DNA from: Gibbula magus
Lineage: Eukaryota > Mollusca > Gastropoda > Trochida > Trochidae
DNA length: 64,000 nt
Assembly: GCA_936450465.1 (NCBI GenBank)
Contig: OW388297.1
Coordinates: 53,064,989-53,128,988 of the forward strand
Direction: 5' to 3'
A program made the translations under genes and the position numbers. Shown in pieces: positions 1-10,437 of the stretch. How positions within the stretch are numbered: position 1 is the first letter of the stretch; every line of letters starts with the position of its first letter. Under the pieces are notes generated by a model. That model saw nothing but the letters and a program-made list of their open reading frames with translations. It had not been told where the DNA came from and made no database searches.

Positions 1-610
1 TGTCCAAAATTATTTGAACCATGAAGTTGAAACCCCTATAAGGCACAACAGCAACATGTAGGTTATCGCTATACCAAATTTGAAGTTTCCAAGGGGTATA
101 GTTTCCGAGATAAGCTCCGGAAACGACACAAAGTCCAAAAATGGGACCGTTTTTGGTCAAAATGTCCAAAATTATTTGAACCATGGAATTGAAACCCCTA
201 AAAGGCACAACAGCATCATGTAGGTTATCGCTATACCAAATTTGAAGTTTCCAGGTGGTATAGTTTCCGAGATAAGCTCCGGAAACGACACAAAGTCCAA
301 AAATGGGACCGTTTTTGGTCAAAATGTCCAAAATTATTTGAACCATGGAGTTGAAACCCCTAAAAGGCACAACAGCAACATGTAGGTTATCGCTATACCA
401 AATTTGAAGTTTCCAAGGGGTATAGTTTCCGAGATAAGCTCCGGAAACGACACAAAGTCCAAAAATGGGACCGTTTTTGGTCAAAATGTCCAAAATTATT
501 TGAACCATGAAATTGAAACCCCTAAAAGGCACAACAGCATCATGTGGGTTATCGCTATACCAAATTTGAAGTTTCCAGGTGGTATAGTTTCCGAGATAAG
601 CTCCGGAAAA
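1..610 (+). repeat. 162 bp tandem array (about 3.8 copies)
   Basis: The phrase TTATTTGAACCATG recurs near 12, 173, 335 and 497, a period of about 162 bp. Monomers differ by only a few substitutions, so the array was amplified or homogenised recently. Each monomer carries GATAAGCTCCGGAAA, which resembles the CTCCGGAAACGAAAT segment in the 152 bp array at 4.4-5.3 kb. Confidence 0.9.
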
Positions 611-614
611 GATT

Positions 615-665
615 TCGGACGGACGGACGGACGGACGCACGGACGCACGGACGCACGGACACGCG
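615..665 (+). repeat. GGAC / GGACGCAC microsatellite
   Basis: A run of GGAC units grades into GGACGCAC units. It lies directly between the tandem core and the palindromic terminus of the pearl-like element. The matching runs in the two other elements are at 5267-5312 and, as CCGT, near 61625-61640. Confidence 0.9.
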
Positions 666-705
666 GAGCGCTATATACCCCCGACTACGTCGTAGCGGGG
701 GTATA

Positions 706-845
706 AAAAGCTTTAATTCAGTCAAAGCAGTGGTAAACAGTCATCATTTAAATATGCCTACCCATCATTTCAAAATTAGATTCAATGATTATAATAGTAC
801 GTTTTTGGTTAAACGTCATTATTTTATATGTATATATTTTATATA
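706..845. other. spacer between pearl-like element and DIRS inverted repeat
   Basis: AT-rich sequence with no recognisable gene or repeat. It is the probable original flank of both elements. Confidence 0.4.
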
Positions 846-972
846 TTGATATTCACTATATGCCCTATTATCCTACATGGCTATCTTCGACAAATTATTA
901 CACAGTAAGGGAAGAGTTACTCACCTTCCCTGTCCCATCTCCCGATAAGTGCCCGGATTATCATGCTTCCTT
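846..972 (+). repeat. left inverted terminal repeat of the DIRS-like element
   Basis: This block is nearly identical to the reverse complement of 5441-5575. Both start TTGATATTCACTATATGCCC and share GGGAAGAGTTACTCACCTTC. The right copy carries a short extra segment of about 8 bases before the shared CCCGGATTATCAT. Confidence 0.9.
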
Positions 973-1388
973 CTGTCGGTCAGAAAGAAACCGAATCGCA
1001 TAGAAGGAGGGGGGGGGGTAATTACTATAATTACTATATGCCCGATTGCCACAACGGGAGGAGGGCTGCGAAGAGGTTGGGGAAGGTGAGACACTCTCCC
1101 GGCATCACAAGGGGATATTGGTGACTAGTGCAGTCCGAGAGATCATGAGTCTCCCCGAGTACATGATCCATATGGACGCAAGGAAACCAAACCCTGACCC
1201 CGCTATGCGATTAGGGTTGAACCTTAATGGTCACAACTAATAAAAGACAACAACACGTGACTGAAGTTAAAATGGAACAAGTTCAGATTTATTAACCGAT
1301 TAGCGAGGGGGTGGCTGACCCCTATGGTGAGGAGCTGTCGGGACCCAGTGCTGTGCGTAGATTTGAGCACGCAAATGGTTAATCCCCT

Positions 1389-2345
1389 CTAGGTCCTCCG
1401 TGGATACATCAAGCAGTGGTTGGCGAACACCAATCCTGACTTCCAGAAGCAGCCAGCCATGATGTCTGTCACCGCCAAGTTACTATGAAGAGCCATAGTT
1501 GCTGATATGGCCCTTATCTCGTGCGGGTTGGAATGCGCCGGCGGGTTTAACCCCGCTGCCTTGTATGCCTTTAACACCGCGGAGCGTAGATACACGCCCA
1601 GTTGTCTCTTATCAAGTTCCTTGACACTGGTCTGGGAATGAGGAAGGAACAACCTCTGTCTCCCCTGCCGTAGTGTCCTGGTTCTCTCGGTGTAGATACC
1701 CAGTGCCCTCACCGGACAGAGGAGACGGTTCTCCTTGTTTGTGGGTTCGATATTACCGGAAATGGATGGTAATGAGAAGGTTCTACCCCTCTCGTCTGCG
1801 GTCTGATTCTTGCAAACAAAGTCAGGCGCTAGTCGCAGAGTGGCCGATCCCCCGTCTATCACATCAAAACGTAAGAGGTCCACCTGGAGAGCATGAAGCT
1901 CTGAAATCCTGGCTGCGGACCCCATGGCCACAAGAAAAGCCGTCTTTATGGTGAGACGGAGGACAGTCGTTTCTGCCAACGGTTCATAATGGTCTGACTT
2001 CAGGTCGGTAAGAACTACCGCCAAGTCCCACTCTGGGGCCCTAATTTTTTGCCGCCCATCCACATTCCGGTAAGTCCTGATCAACTCTTTCAGAATTGAC
2101 ACATCGATCTGAGGGTTGCGCTTCCGCAAGACGGACATGATCGCCGCTAGGTTGGTGTTAATAGAGAAGGCCTGTAGCCCCCTCTTCTCCCTCAAGTGTA
2201 CTAGGTAATCGGCTACCTAGGGGACCGTGACTGCCTGAACGTCATACCCCTTCTCCCTACAGAAGGTCACAAAAGATCCCCACTGGAAGTCGTACAACTT
2301 CCTTGTGGAGGTCCTCTGTGAGGTCGCTACTGCCTCAGCAACGGA
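1389..2345 (-). pseudogene. DIRS tyrosine recombinase (broken)
   Basis: This would be the integrase of the DIRS-like element. Seen: an N-terminal core-binding-like segment (STRKLYDFQWGSFVTFCREK), a catalytic region with an arginine box (AARISELHALQ), the H-x-x-R box (HEIRAISATMAL) and the terminal box (WKSGLVFANHC). In related recombinases the terminal box places the nucleophilic tyrosine after the histidine (FASHY type); here that codon is TGC, giving Cys. An in-frame TAG at 2217-2219 separates the core-binding segment from the catalytic domain, although the frame continues in phase on both sides. The C-terminus ends a few residues after the expected Tyr. The copy is almost certainly inactive. 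Family assignment is firm; the reading of Cys as a nucleophile loss rests on alignment from memory. Confidence 0.8.
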
Positions 2346-2700
2346 TTCTGAGAATCCTGCTCCTGTCAGATTCCTTTGGTGGTTGAATTCCTTCAAATCG
2401 TGGATCAGCCGCCATTTGTTCGACTCTCGTTTCTGTCTGACGAAGACCGGGGAGTAAAACCCGGGAACAAGGTCGTGAAGCGGGAGTTCGTCCACTGCCC
2501 CCTTGGAGATGGGAACCTCCACCTGTTCCAGTGTAAACGCAAGTCGATCTGGCTCTAGCTGACGTTCCACAGGTTAGCGGGGGGCGGTGTGTCACGGGAA
2601 TACTAAACCCCCGTTCCAGAACATTGGAAACGTAATTGTCCAAACCCAACTGTTTCCAGTTCGGTACGAAGCAGGTGAAACGTCCCCCCACTGGCCCGTC
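2346..2700 (-). pseudogene. DIRS reverse transcriptase, N-terminal remnant
   Basis: Two adjacent minus-strand frames carry the start of a DIRS RT: WDGPVGGRFTCFVPNWKQLG in one, and, after a frameshift near 2570, PGFYSPVFVRQKR followed by WRLIHDLKEFN. The frame then runs straight into the recombinase N-terminus (GFSESVAEAVATS), skipping the RT catalytic core (no Y-x-D-D motif), RNase H and any methylase. An internal deletion has therefore fused the RT start to the recombinase. The frameshift shows the product is not made intact. Confidence 0.7.
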
Positions 2701-2959
2701 CCAGGCCGGGACAACCTGTAGGAGTAGCTCTGGAAGGACCCACAAGTCACTGCTTCCTCGGGGTACCTCCGTAGGCACGTTCCTTCCCTCGCTGTGCGTT
2801 TTTCTTCGCGGTGCCTACCCCCTCCTCGAAAGGAAACACCGCAAGTCCTGGCGCCACCACCCCCTACGGTGTTGCTTAGCGTGGGTGTGCCTCCTCTCTT
2901 CTTCTTGGGTGTCGTCACTTGGGACGAGGCTCTACTGCCACCAGCTGCGAGCCTGTTGG

Positions 2960-3742
2960 TCAGCTCCAGCGATCATAGTGGGACAAATGCATGTCCGACA
3001 CTTGATGGGGCACAGAGGGTGAGACGACCCGACCGATGTCATCGTCCAGGACGGGGGGAGAGAGAGGAAGTGCGCTTTGATGAACAGGCAGTGAGCTGTG
3101 CTGTTTGTCTGAGATTACGAGTGGAGGCAAGAGACGACCTGGCGCTGCCGCGGCAATGTTCGCGTGGAAGTCCTTGCCCGCTGACTGCAGAAGCCTATGG
3201 GAAGGCAGCACCACAGAGCGAGAGGTGGGTGTCTCCTCCTTCGCACAGAATGTCTCCATCCTGGCTTGTTTGGTGGATGATGGTTCGTCCTCGACCTCAA
3301 CCAGAGAAACTTGGCACCAATCCGCTATGGCCGCCAAATGTTCTTTCAAGTCTGGCGCCTCGTCTGTGGAGGCATCAGGGGCGGCAGGCGTTACTGCTGT
3401 AGCGCCATCTCTCACCGCCTCCTCGCTTCCCTGGCCTGCTTCTACAGAAGAGGACCCATCCTGATCTGAGGAAGTGGAAGCCGGTGATACCAATACCACC
3501 TTCCTCCTCTTGGGGGTTGAAAGTACTGACGGGGAGGGCGGCATATGAGTCGCCTCCTCTCCCCCTTTGTCCGTGGGTAGCAACCTCTTGTCCAACATGT
3601 TGGCCACCATGTCCCTCACGGACATGAGGATATCCTCTAACCCAAACAGAGTAAAAGTGCAATTACCTCTAAGTCTGAAAGGACGTCTCAGAGAGACGGT
3701 AAACGCTAAGCAAGAGAGGCAGGAAGACCAAAGGATAACCAA
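2960..3742 (-). CDS. gag-like ORF1 of the DIRS element
   Basis: A 260-codon minus-strand frame upstream of the RT remnant, in the position of the DIRS gag-like ORF. It is rich in Ser, Pro, Ala and acidic residues, with a basic patch (PKRRK, around residue 80), and shows no zinc knuckle or known fold. Local base composition is far more GC-rich than the surroundings, consistent with imported element sequence. Overlapping frames on the other strand over the same GC-rich block look like shadows. Identification rests on position and composition, not on a motif; decay cannot be excluded. Confidence 0.45.
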   Translation of the reverse strand: MVILWSSCLSCLAFTVSLRRPFRLRGNCTFTLFGLEDILMSVRDMVANMLDKRLLPTDKGGEEATHMPPSPSVLSTPKRRKVVLVSPASTSSDQDGSSSVEAGQGSEEAVRDGATAVTPAAPDASTDEAPDLKEHLAAIADWCQVSLVEVEDEPSSTKQARMETFCAKEETPTSRSVVLPSHRLLQSAGKDFHANIAAAAPGRLLPPLVISDKQHSSLPVHQSALPLSPPVLDDDIGRVVSPSVPHQVSDMHLSHYDRWS

Positions 3743-4250
3743 TCAAACAAGCTACACTCAAGCGGTATGCCCGCAACAAGCGTTATGGCGGGGATTAGCG
3801 GTATAGAGGGGATCAAGCGCTAGGCGCGATCCTATCAACTCCCGTGTCGCGCCACGCCGCCAAATGACAGGCGACTTAATCCAATGAATCACCTCAGTTG
3901 AAACAAACAACAGCGTGCCGCCAGGAAGACTAGCGGCCTAAGGTACGATAGGCGATCAAGAGGGAAAGCCAACACCCGGCTGACAATCGACCAAAGTTTC
4001 CAAGAGACGCATCTGCAGTCCGTGCAGCCCGTGCACGCAAATCACGTGCTGCAATAGACAACGGCACTGACACAGAGTCAGCTAGCTGTCGGCTCAGTCA
4101 AACAGAAAAGTGAATTACCCCAAGTAGCCTACTTCGCAAGGAATAGACTACAGAGATAACCCGACACAGAACTGCAATAACACTCAATAGAGAAAACAAG
4201 TTTAACAAGCAGACAGAGTCGGCCATATCCCCCGCCTTTGGGAAAATTTA
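3743..4250 (-). other. 5' non-coding part of the DIRS-like element
   Basis: GC-richer sequence continuing the base composition of the gag-like frame, without a convincing frame. It is probably the leader between the inverted repeat and ORF1, later split from the inverted repeat by the nested insertion. Confidence 0.4.
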
Positions 4251-4411
4251 TTGAAGAATAGTTGTTGAATAACAGTGACTATGAACCTTTTTCAACTAAA
4301 CACAACACAAAATTTCAGCTCCTTAGACAAAGTAGTTCTGGAGAAGAAGACAAAATGCTAAAAGTTTACAGACGGCTGGACACAGTGCAATGCCATAAGC
4401 CCATCGGGCCT

Positions 4412-5262
4412 TTCAGGCACATCTTCACATGATGATTGTTCCACACACCAAGTTTCGTTGAGATATGTCTTATGGTTTTCGAGTTCTGTTCCGGAAACGA
4501 AATTCTAAGTTACATTTCCATGGAAACGGTAAATAAAAATAACTCGAAGAAGTTGAAAACCCTAAAAGGCACATCTACACATGATGATTGTTCCACACAC
4601 CAAGTTTCGTTGAGATATGTCTTATGGTTTTCGAGTTCTGCTCCGGAAACGAAATTCTAAGTTACATTTCCATGGAAACGGTAAAAAAAAATAACTCGAA
4701 GAAGTTGAAAACCCCAAAAGGCACATCTACACATGATGATTGTTCCACACACCAAGTTTCGTTGAGATATGTCTTATAGTTTTCGAGTTCTGTTCCGGAA
4801 ACGAAATTCTAAGTTACATTTCCATGGAAACGGTTAAAAAAAATAACTCGAAGAAGTTGAAAACCCCAAAAGGCACATCTACACATGATGATTGTTCCAC
4901 ACACCAAGTTTCGTTGAGATATGTCTTATAGTTTTCGAGTTCTGTTCCGGAAACGAAATTCTAAGTTACATTTCCATGGAAACGGTCAAAAAAAATAACT
5001 CGAAGAAGTTGAAAACCCCAAAAGGCACATCTACACATGATGATTGTTCCACACACCAAGTTTCGTTGAGATATGTCTTATGGTTTTCGAGTTCTGCTCC
5101 GGAAACGAAATTCTAAGTTACATTTCCATGGAAACGGTAAAAAAAAATAACTCGAAGAAGTTGAAAACCCCAAAAGGCACATCTAGACATGATGATTGTT
5201 CCACACACCAAGTTTCGTTGATATATGTCTTATAGTTTTTGAGTTCTGCTCCGGAAACAAAA
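4412..5262 (+). repeat. 152 bp tandem array (about 5.6 copies)
   Basis: ATGATGATTGTTCCACACAC recurs every 152 bp (4430, 4582, 4734, 4886, 5038, 5190) with nearly identical monomers. Because 152 is not a multiple of three, overlapping frames of about 63-74 codons reappear in successive units. They are an artefact of the periodicity, not a gene family. Confidence 0.95.
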
Positions 5263-5266
5263 TCGG

Positions 5267-5352
5267 GACGGACGGACGGACGGACGGACGGACGGACGGA
5301 CGAACGGACGGAGCCCATTTCAATATCCCCCCCCCCCCCCCCCCCCCCCAAC
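5267..5352 (+). repeat. GGAC microsatellite and C homopolymer
   Basis: About eleven GGAC units are followed, after a short gap, by an almost uninterrupted run of C of more than 20 bases. Such tracts are unstable and the C count may be a sequencing or assembly estimate. Confidence 0.9.
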
Positions 5353-5440
5353 TATGTTGGCGGGGGATAATTAGCAACTATCAATTTGCAAGTCAAAGAC
5401 GGGAGAGCTATCATCACATGTCTGAATAGCTTGTCGACAT

Positions 5441-5575
5441 AAGGAAGAATGATAATCCGGGTCTTGGCCACCTATCGGGAGATAGGGACAGGGAAGGTGA
5501 GTAACTCTTCCCTTACTGTGTAATAATTTGTCGAAGATAGCCATATACGATAATAGGGCATATAGTGAATATCAA
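5441..5575 (-). repeat. right inverted terminal repeat of the DIRS-like element
   Basis: Reverse-complement partner of 846-972, about 135 bp with few mismatches. It ends at GAATATCAA, which pairs with TTGATATTC at the left end. No target duplication is evident outside the pair, as expected for tyrosine-recombinase elements. Confidence 0.9.
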
Positions 5576-7240
5576 CGATGGTATAGTAAATAATAGGATA
5601 CAGAACTCCAAGTGTATATATAATCTAAATACATATATAGGTAGAAAGCTCTGATTAGAAATTAACAAAACATCCAAAGGTAGGAAAAGTATCAATGGTC
5701 ACTCATACCAATTATCTTATTCAAATATGCTCAATTCATCTTAAAATTATTAGCTATCTGTCCACTTGATATATGACATACATGTAGATTATATTTTTGG
5801 TTTGACTATATCAGCAAATAAGAAATGTGTAAAAGAATGCCTAAACTGAATTTATGTGATATAGTTAACAAGGTAAAATTAATACAAAAGAATAGTTTCT
5901 TAGTCAAGTGTCCACTATTATTGTAAAGTAAATAACTTTTTTAGCTCGCATTCAATATATCATTGACTTTCTGACAAGCTAGTTTTTCTCATTTTTCCTT
6001 TGCTGTTATACTTAGTGACTGTACTTGTATCCAAGTTAATTTCATTAATCTTTCCATTTGCAAAATATATTTAAAGTAGTTGTCATTAGGCAATATATAG
6101 GAAAAATATGAAATCCAAATACTGTCAAAAAGTTGTAAACATACATCAAAAGACCACTAGGCAAGTTGTAAATATGTTTTGAAAAGTTTGAATATGAATT
6201 GAAATTAGTCCCAAAATAAACTGTAAATGTATAATTACTCATATATTGATTTTTATTTTTACTTTATGTTACATACAGTTGTATGATCAATTTGGATTGG
6301 TGAAGATTAGAAACTTAAAAAAATATTATATACATATTTTTTAATCTAAAGCTAAATTCAGAAAAAATATGAAAAAGAGATTTATTCATATTTATCTGCT
6401 TAGATTCACTTGCCTCATGTCTTCTACTTTACAGTCAAGATCTGTGTATATCATATGTAATGATAATGTCAGCAGACATACATACAAACACAATTTTGAA
6501 AACAGCTTCAAGTTTGACAAGTTATTTCTCCATCCTTGATTCATCAAGAATAATCTTCACATTTATTGTATACAAGTATGTAAAACTACATTTTCTTGAT
6601 AATATATTTTCAACAAGAACTTTTAAGTTCTAAAGTAAATCGTTTGTCAACACTTGTGTGATACTTGATTATCAAAGTGATATTTTGAGATGTGGTGATG
6701 AGTTTATATCTTGGACCAATGTAATACAATCCAATAAAGTTCACAAATTGATATTTATAATTTATCCAAAGAATAACTTAAGAAAAACTTAAATTAATCT
6801 ACGAAAAAGATGCGTGTCAAGGGTCATTTTACATTTTATTCAGCAATTATCATGACAGGAAGAAAAGTTAGTAGGTCTTGATATCTTCATTTTACTTCAG
6901 TAATCCACCTTCAAACATGTTTTGATGGTGTTTCATCAACATATTTATTAGACTTGATCCGCACTGTTCTTTTCATGCAGACAGATGCAATTTTTTTACC
7001 TATTCTGAGTAGAGGCGTACATTTGTTAACATAAATAGATAGGGAGATTTCCAAAACGTCATAAAACAACCACTAAAAAACTGTTTTCAGTTACTACCCT
7101 TCCCATAATGCATGTGGATTTCTTCTTAGTTAATTCTTAGAATTGTTTTAATTCTACTGCTAAGAATTTCTCTTAAATGGACTTGAAAAGCAAATTAAGA
7201 TTTTTTAGATTGAATAATTTTTAGTGAAGTTTTGTGAATC
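5576..7240. other. AT-rich non-coding stretch
   Basis: Very AT-rich, with stops in all frames; the longest frames are 60-65 codons and unrecognised. No repeat family seen elsewhere in the window is clear here, apart from a GAATCCGGGCCCA phrase near 7227 that also borders small palindromic MITEs. Confidence 0.5.
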
Positions 7241-7690
7241 CGGGCCCATTTCATTCATCCTATCCTCATTTAATTCATTCAATCATGCTTTGATTCATTT
7301 CCACCTTTAGGATTCAGCCCATCCTTTCCTGATTATTATTCATTTCCATCATGTCCTCATTATGATCCATTCCATCGTAACCATATTTGGATCTAATGTC
7401 CATCCTACTCTTTTTTTATCCATTTCCATTCGATCTTCAATAGGATTCATTTCCATATTATACTCATAGGATTATATTTCATCTTGTTGTCATTAGGACT
7501 AACTTCCATCCTATGACCATCATGATTCATTTCCATGCTTAATTCATTTGGGTAAAATATCCATCCTGTACTCATTTTGATTCATATCCATCCTTTACTT
7601 AATATGGTTCATTTTTATCTGATACGTCTTGCACTAATGTTCATCTTACACTCTTTGGGATTCATTTCTTTCATTCATAAAAAGGGATAG
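7240..7690 (+). repeat. degenerate minisatellite of about 29 bp units
   Basis: Roughly 15 diverged units built on GATTCATTTCCATCCT...CTCATTATG recur every 28-31 bp. Homology decays within each unit, so this is an old array. No coding meaning is seen. Confidence 0.75.
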
Positions 7691-9284
7691 GGATAGGAGA
7701 AGGATTTTTCTTAAATATGTGAAACATTGTCATATTGAAATTAGACATGACATTTGGGAATATTATGATTTTGGTCTTTGAATATAGTTTTGAAGAGCAT
7801 ACAATTCGCAAAATAAATGAAAATCTTTACTTCATAAAAACGATAAAGACATTTACAAAAGGTAAATAAAATATAGACTAACTAGTAAGTAAAGAATATA
7901 TGTAGCATCCTGCAGTTTTGCGTACGTTTTCATATGTATGGGCATTTTCTTTCGTTTCCAAACTGTGTGGATAAGCGAGTTTAAAGAATCTGAATTTGGT
8001 ACTTATGAGAAATATATTCACTCAAACATTAGTGTGCATCCAAATCATTGTTTCAGCGCAGTTTTACTGTCCTGTCTGCAATTTGGTGCTTAATTGAATT
8101 CAGAACTGTACTCCAAGGATATATTTTCAGTCCTTTATTAGTAAGTTTGTTGAAAATTCGGAAAATATGGCATACATTTCAAAGCTCTTATTTTCGACGA
8201 ATGACTTATTTTTATTTCTAGTGAAGCTATTTGTTTTAAGACGACTTTGAATATTGTATTCCTTTAAAAGGTTAAGTTTACCAAAACTAAAAAGACATAT
8301 CTCTTTCCACTTACCAGACAGTTTAAGTATTTGAAAATTTTTATTTCAAGGACATCTCATTATGATAAATGAAATCCTGTGATGCCTTGTCGTATCAGAA
8401 TATAATTGATTATAAATATAGAAGATTTTGATATTTCGATCAATATGGTTTTGATCCTTCAAAAAGAATATCACAAAATCGAATATTTGGTAAAACTTAC
8501 ACAAAACCTTCTTCTAAAAACACATGCCGCTAAGTATTCTTCCCTACAGAGGTTACTCCATTACGTTCTTCCAACCTGATTTTTTACATCAGAAGTTGGT
8601 TGTGCAATCAGTGACGTTGTTTTAAACTGAATATTTCGCAACTGTCGAAAAGAATGAAATTGCTTTATCTGTGCAAATTTCTCCTACGATAAAGATGTCG
8701 ATGATGTCTGATTGAATACAATTAATGAAGTTATCAATATTGCAATCTTTCACCTCCAGCGGATTTTGCGAGTATCGCTAAATATGGTCTATATGATGCA
8801 ACAGAGGTTAGGATAGAACTGAGTTGTGTAATCTATGTGGGAGTAAAATGTTTACTAAGTTGAGAAAACTAATATTGTTATATTCAACTTTATATCCCAC
8901 GCTTGGAGCAGACGTTCAATGGGTTGTAGCACGATTTTTTACGAAATTCTATTTTGACAAATTTTGTCATTTATTGTTAAAGTTTAGACAATATCTTGTT
9001 TCGTTAGAGGGTCAACGTCATTCTCATTACACAACCCGATAAGTTGTAACAATAAAAATGGTTAGCGGTATTGGTAGGTATTGATATCCAATTTTTTGGA
9101 CATCTTCAGTTTGAGAGGTAGATTTGTAGGTTTTCTGCGATATTAAGAGTTCAGACAGCAAGATGGTTAACCATAACATCATGGTGCCAAATTATAAATT
9201 CAACTCAAATATGCAGAGACGTTGAATATTTTTGTGATCAACTTATGTCATTTGAAAATATTTTTGCAGTTTCTGACATCCCTC
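7691..9284. other. AT-rich non-coding stretch
   Basis: No convincing exon or RNA. One 72-codon frame (8824-9042, +) has no recognisable domain. A phrase around 8785-8870 (GCAACAGAGGTTAGGAT and following) resembles the ends of a repeat at 12838-13205. Confidence 0.45.
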
Positions 9285-9500
9285 ATCGGACTGGGATAAA
9301 CGAATGGCCCCTTTTCGAACGCCCGTTCATTCGTTCAGACTTTCTTTTCCAGGCCAGAACTTTAAAAAACCTATAAAGTCTAGCTTTATTCAACTTGCTA
9401 TGGGAACAATCAACAACCATGTAGATGTGCCTTTTGAGGGTTTCAACTTCTTTTGATATGTGTTTACAGCCGTTTGTATGGGAACTCATTTGTATTCAAC
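9285..9500 (-). repeat. solitary diverged monomer of the pearl-like repeat
   Basis: Contains GTAGATGTGCCTTTTGAGGG, the signature shared (reverse-complemented) with the 152 bp array and with 61.7-62.2 kb. A degenerate CGTTC-rich stretch stands where the tetranucleotide run would be. It looks like an old pearl-like element cut down to one unit. Confidence 0.55.
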
Positions 9501-9985
9501 GACAATTGGTAGGGGAACAATAACTATGTGTTGATTTGCATTGTAGATTCTCAATGTTTATCAACCTACCAGCCATATAACGTGATACTTAACATAACAT
9601 AAAGGTAATTTGTACTTATTCACACTAAATATACATGCTATTTCGAAAACGCTCATTTGTATGATCAACTGTCTCCATTTTATGAAAGAGCTGATATTGC
9701 ATTGCATCGCATTGCAAAGCTGTCGTCTACCTGTATTTACATTAATGTGTTTTAGTATCCATATATTATCCAGCATTATCAACCTCCCAGCCATATAACA
9801 TGATACTTGAAACGACCTTTCTAAACCGTTACACCCGGTACGAGTTACATACAACATTGTAATTCCCCCCAGGAGGGTTTACACAGACAGTTGTAAACAC
9901 TGTTGGAAGGAATAATAATGATTGTAAACCCTAATATATTTGCTAAGGTGACGGCATGAAAGTAAAGATCTGAAGAAATTAACTT
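9501..9985. other. non-coding stretch with a short duplicated phrase
   Basis: Nothing coding is recognisable. The phrase CCAGCCATATAACGTGATACTT near 9570 recurs with small changes near 9788, about 220 bp apart, suggesting a small local duplication. Confidence 0.4.
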
Positions 9986-9989
9986 AGAC

Positions 9990-10135
9990 TAATTTTGAAA
10001 ATTTTCTTAAATTTACGACAGAATATAAACAGCAAATGTTTTGCAGAAAGTGCGTCTCGAACCCCTAACCACTATCACCTGTAGTAATTGAGTTAACGCC
10101 TTAGTCTACTGCACCAACTGGGCAGACGAGATTTC
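9990..10135 (-). mobile_element. tRNA-derived SINE, family B
   Basis: On the minus strand an A-box-like GCCCAGTTGGTGCAGT and a B-box GGTTCGAGACGC are spaced as in a tRNA, followed by TGCAAAACATTTGC. The same head-plus-body combination is at 21950-22085. No acceptor-stem pairing is visible, so this is not a functional tRNA gene. Confidence 0.55.
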
Positions 10136-10185
10136 ACAGTACAAAAGAAACTCACATAACGCGGCTGTTAACAGGCTGACATCAC

Positions 10186-10248
10186 CCAGGGATCCTCAAT
10201 ATAACGCCAGGGATCCTCAATATAACGCCAGGGATCCTCAATATAACG
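10186..10248 (+). repeat. 21 bp x 3 perfect minisatellite
   Basis: Three consecutive identical 21 bp units each contain GGGATCCTCAATATAACG. As a multiple of three, the array reads as a seven-residue repeat on the minus strand, but no gene surrounds it. Confidence 0.9.
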
Positions 10249-10259
10249 CGATAACAAGT

Positions 10260-10430
10260 AAAAAGCCTGTTTTACACTTAAGAAACGGTTGATAATATAG
10301 AGAAACCATTCTACCTCGGATATGGTAAGGTTGTAGATCGCATCCTCGGGTTTTTCTTTCCTATCAGGGTCCACAACCGTACCATATACTCGGTATCATG
10401 CTTTCTCCTTATAATAGGACATTCTATATT
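10260..10430 (-). repeat. dispersed repeat shared with 21715-21850
   Basis: Shared phrases in the same order in both places: AGAGAAACCATTCT, TTTCCTATCAGGGTC / CTTCCCATCAGGGTC, ACCGTACCATAT / TCTTACCATATC, then TCCTTATAA. In both loci it lies next to a family B SINE, so it may be part of the same composite element. Confidence 0.5.
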
Positions 10431-10437
10431 AGCCGTT

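Larger units (their letters stand above)
1..705 (+). mobile_element. pearl/Helentron-like non-autonomous element, 3' part
   Basis: Seen: about 3.8 head-to-tail copies of a unit of roughly 162 bp, then a (GGAC)n/GGACGCAC microsatellite, then a palindromic end in which a TATACCCCCG arm faces a CGGGGGTATA arm. The same order (tandem core, GGAC run, C-rich palindromic terminus) recurs at 4412-5375 and, inverted, at 61573-62330. This matches the layout described for bivalve pearl elements and Helentron-associated elements; family membership is inferred. The left end lies outside the window. Short frames inside the array are repeats, not genes. Confidence 0.7.
4250..5385 (+). mobile_element. pearl/Helentron-like element nested in the DIRS element
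   Basis: Order seen: a leader with AAATTTCAGCTCCTTAGAC, about 5.6 copies of a 152 bp unit (4412-5262), a GGAC run (5267-5312), a long C tract, and a palindromic terminus in which TATCCCCC faces GGGGGATA. It lies inside the inverted repeats of the DIRS-like element, so it inserted after that element was in place. Exact boundaries are uncertain to some tens of bases; the leader may belong to a separate, older fragment. Confidence 0.7.
846..5575 (-). mobile_element. DIRS-type tyrosine-recombinase retroelement, degenerate, with nested insertion
   Basis: The ends are long inverted repeats (846-972 against 5441-5575). In between, read on the minus strand, lie a gag-like acidic frame (3742-2960), an RT N-terminal segment (about 2700-2370) and a tyrosine recombinase (about 2345-1389). 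Inverted repeats plus gag, RT and recombinase in that order are characteristic of DIRS elements, which integrate by recombinase rather than DDE integrase. Most of the RT, the RNase H and any methylase are missing, and the coding part has a frameshift and an in-frame stop, so the copy is non-autonomous. Positions about 4250-5385 are a later insertion. The block near 1078-1105 repeats the core of the inverted repeat in shortened form and may be the remnant of a DIRS internal complementary region (inference). Confidence 0.75.

Noticed and set aside
2636..3464. Plus-strand frames of 119-202 codons in the GC-rich DIRS region
   Set aside because: They overlap the minus-strand gag-like and RT frames, which have the expected element order; the plus frames show no motifs.
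4436..5235. Series of overlapping 63-74 codon frames that look like a peptide family
   Set aside because: They arise because a 152 bp tandem unit shifts frame each copy; all are repeat sequence without splice or start context.
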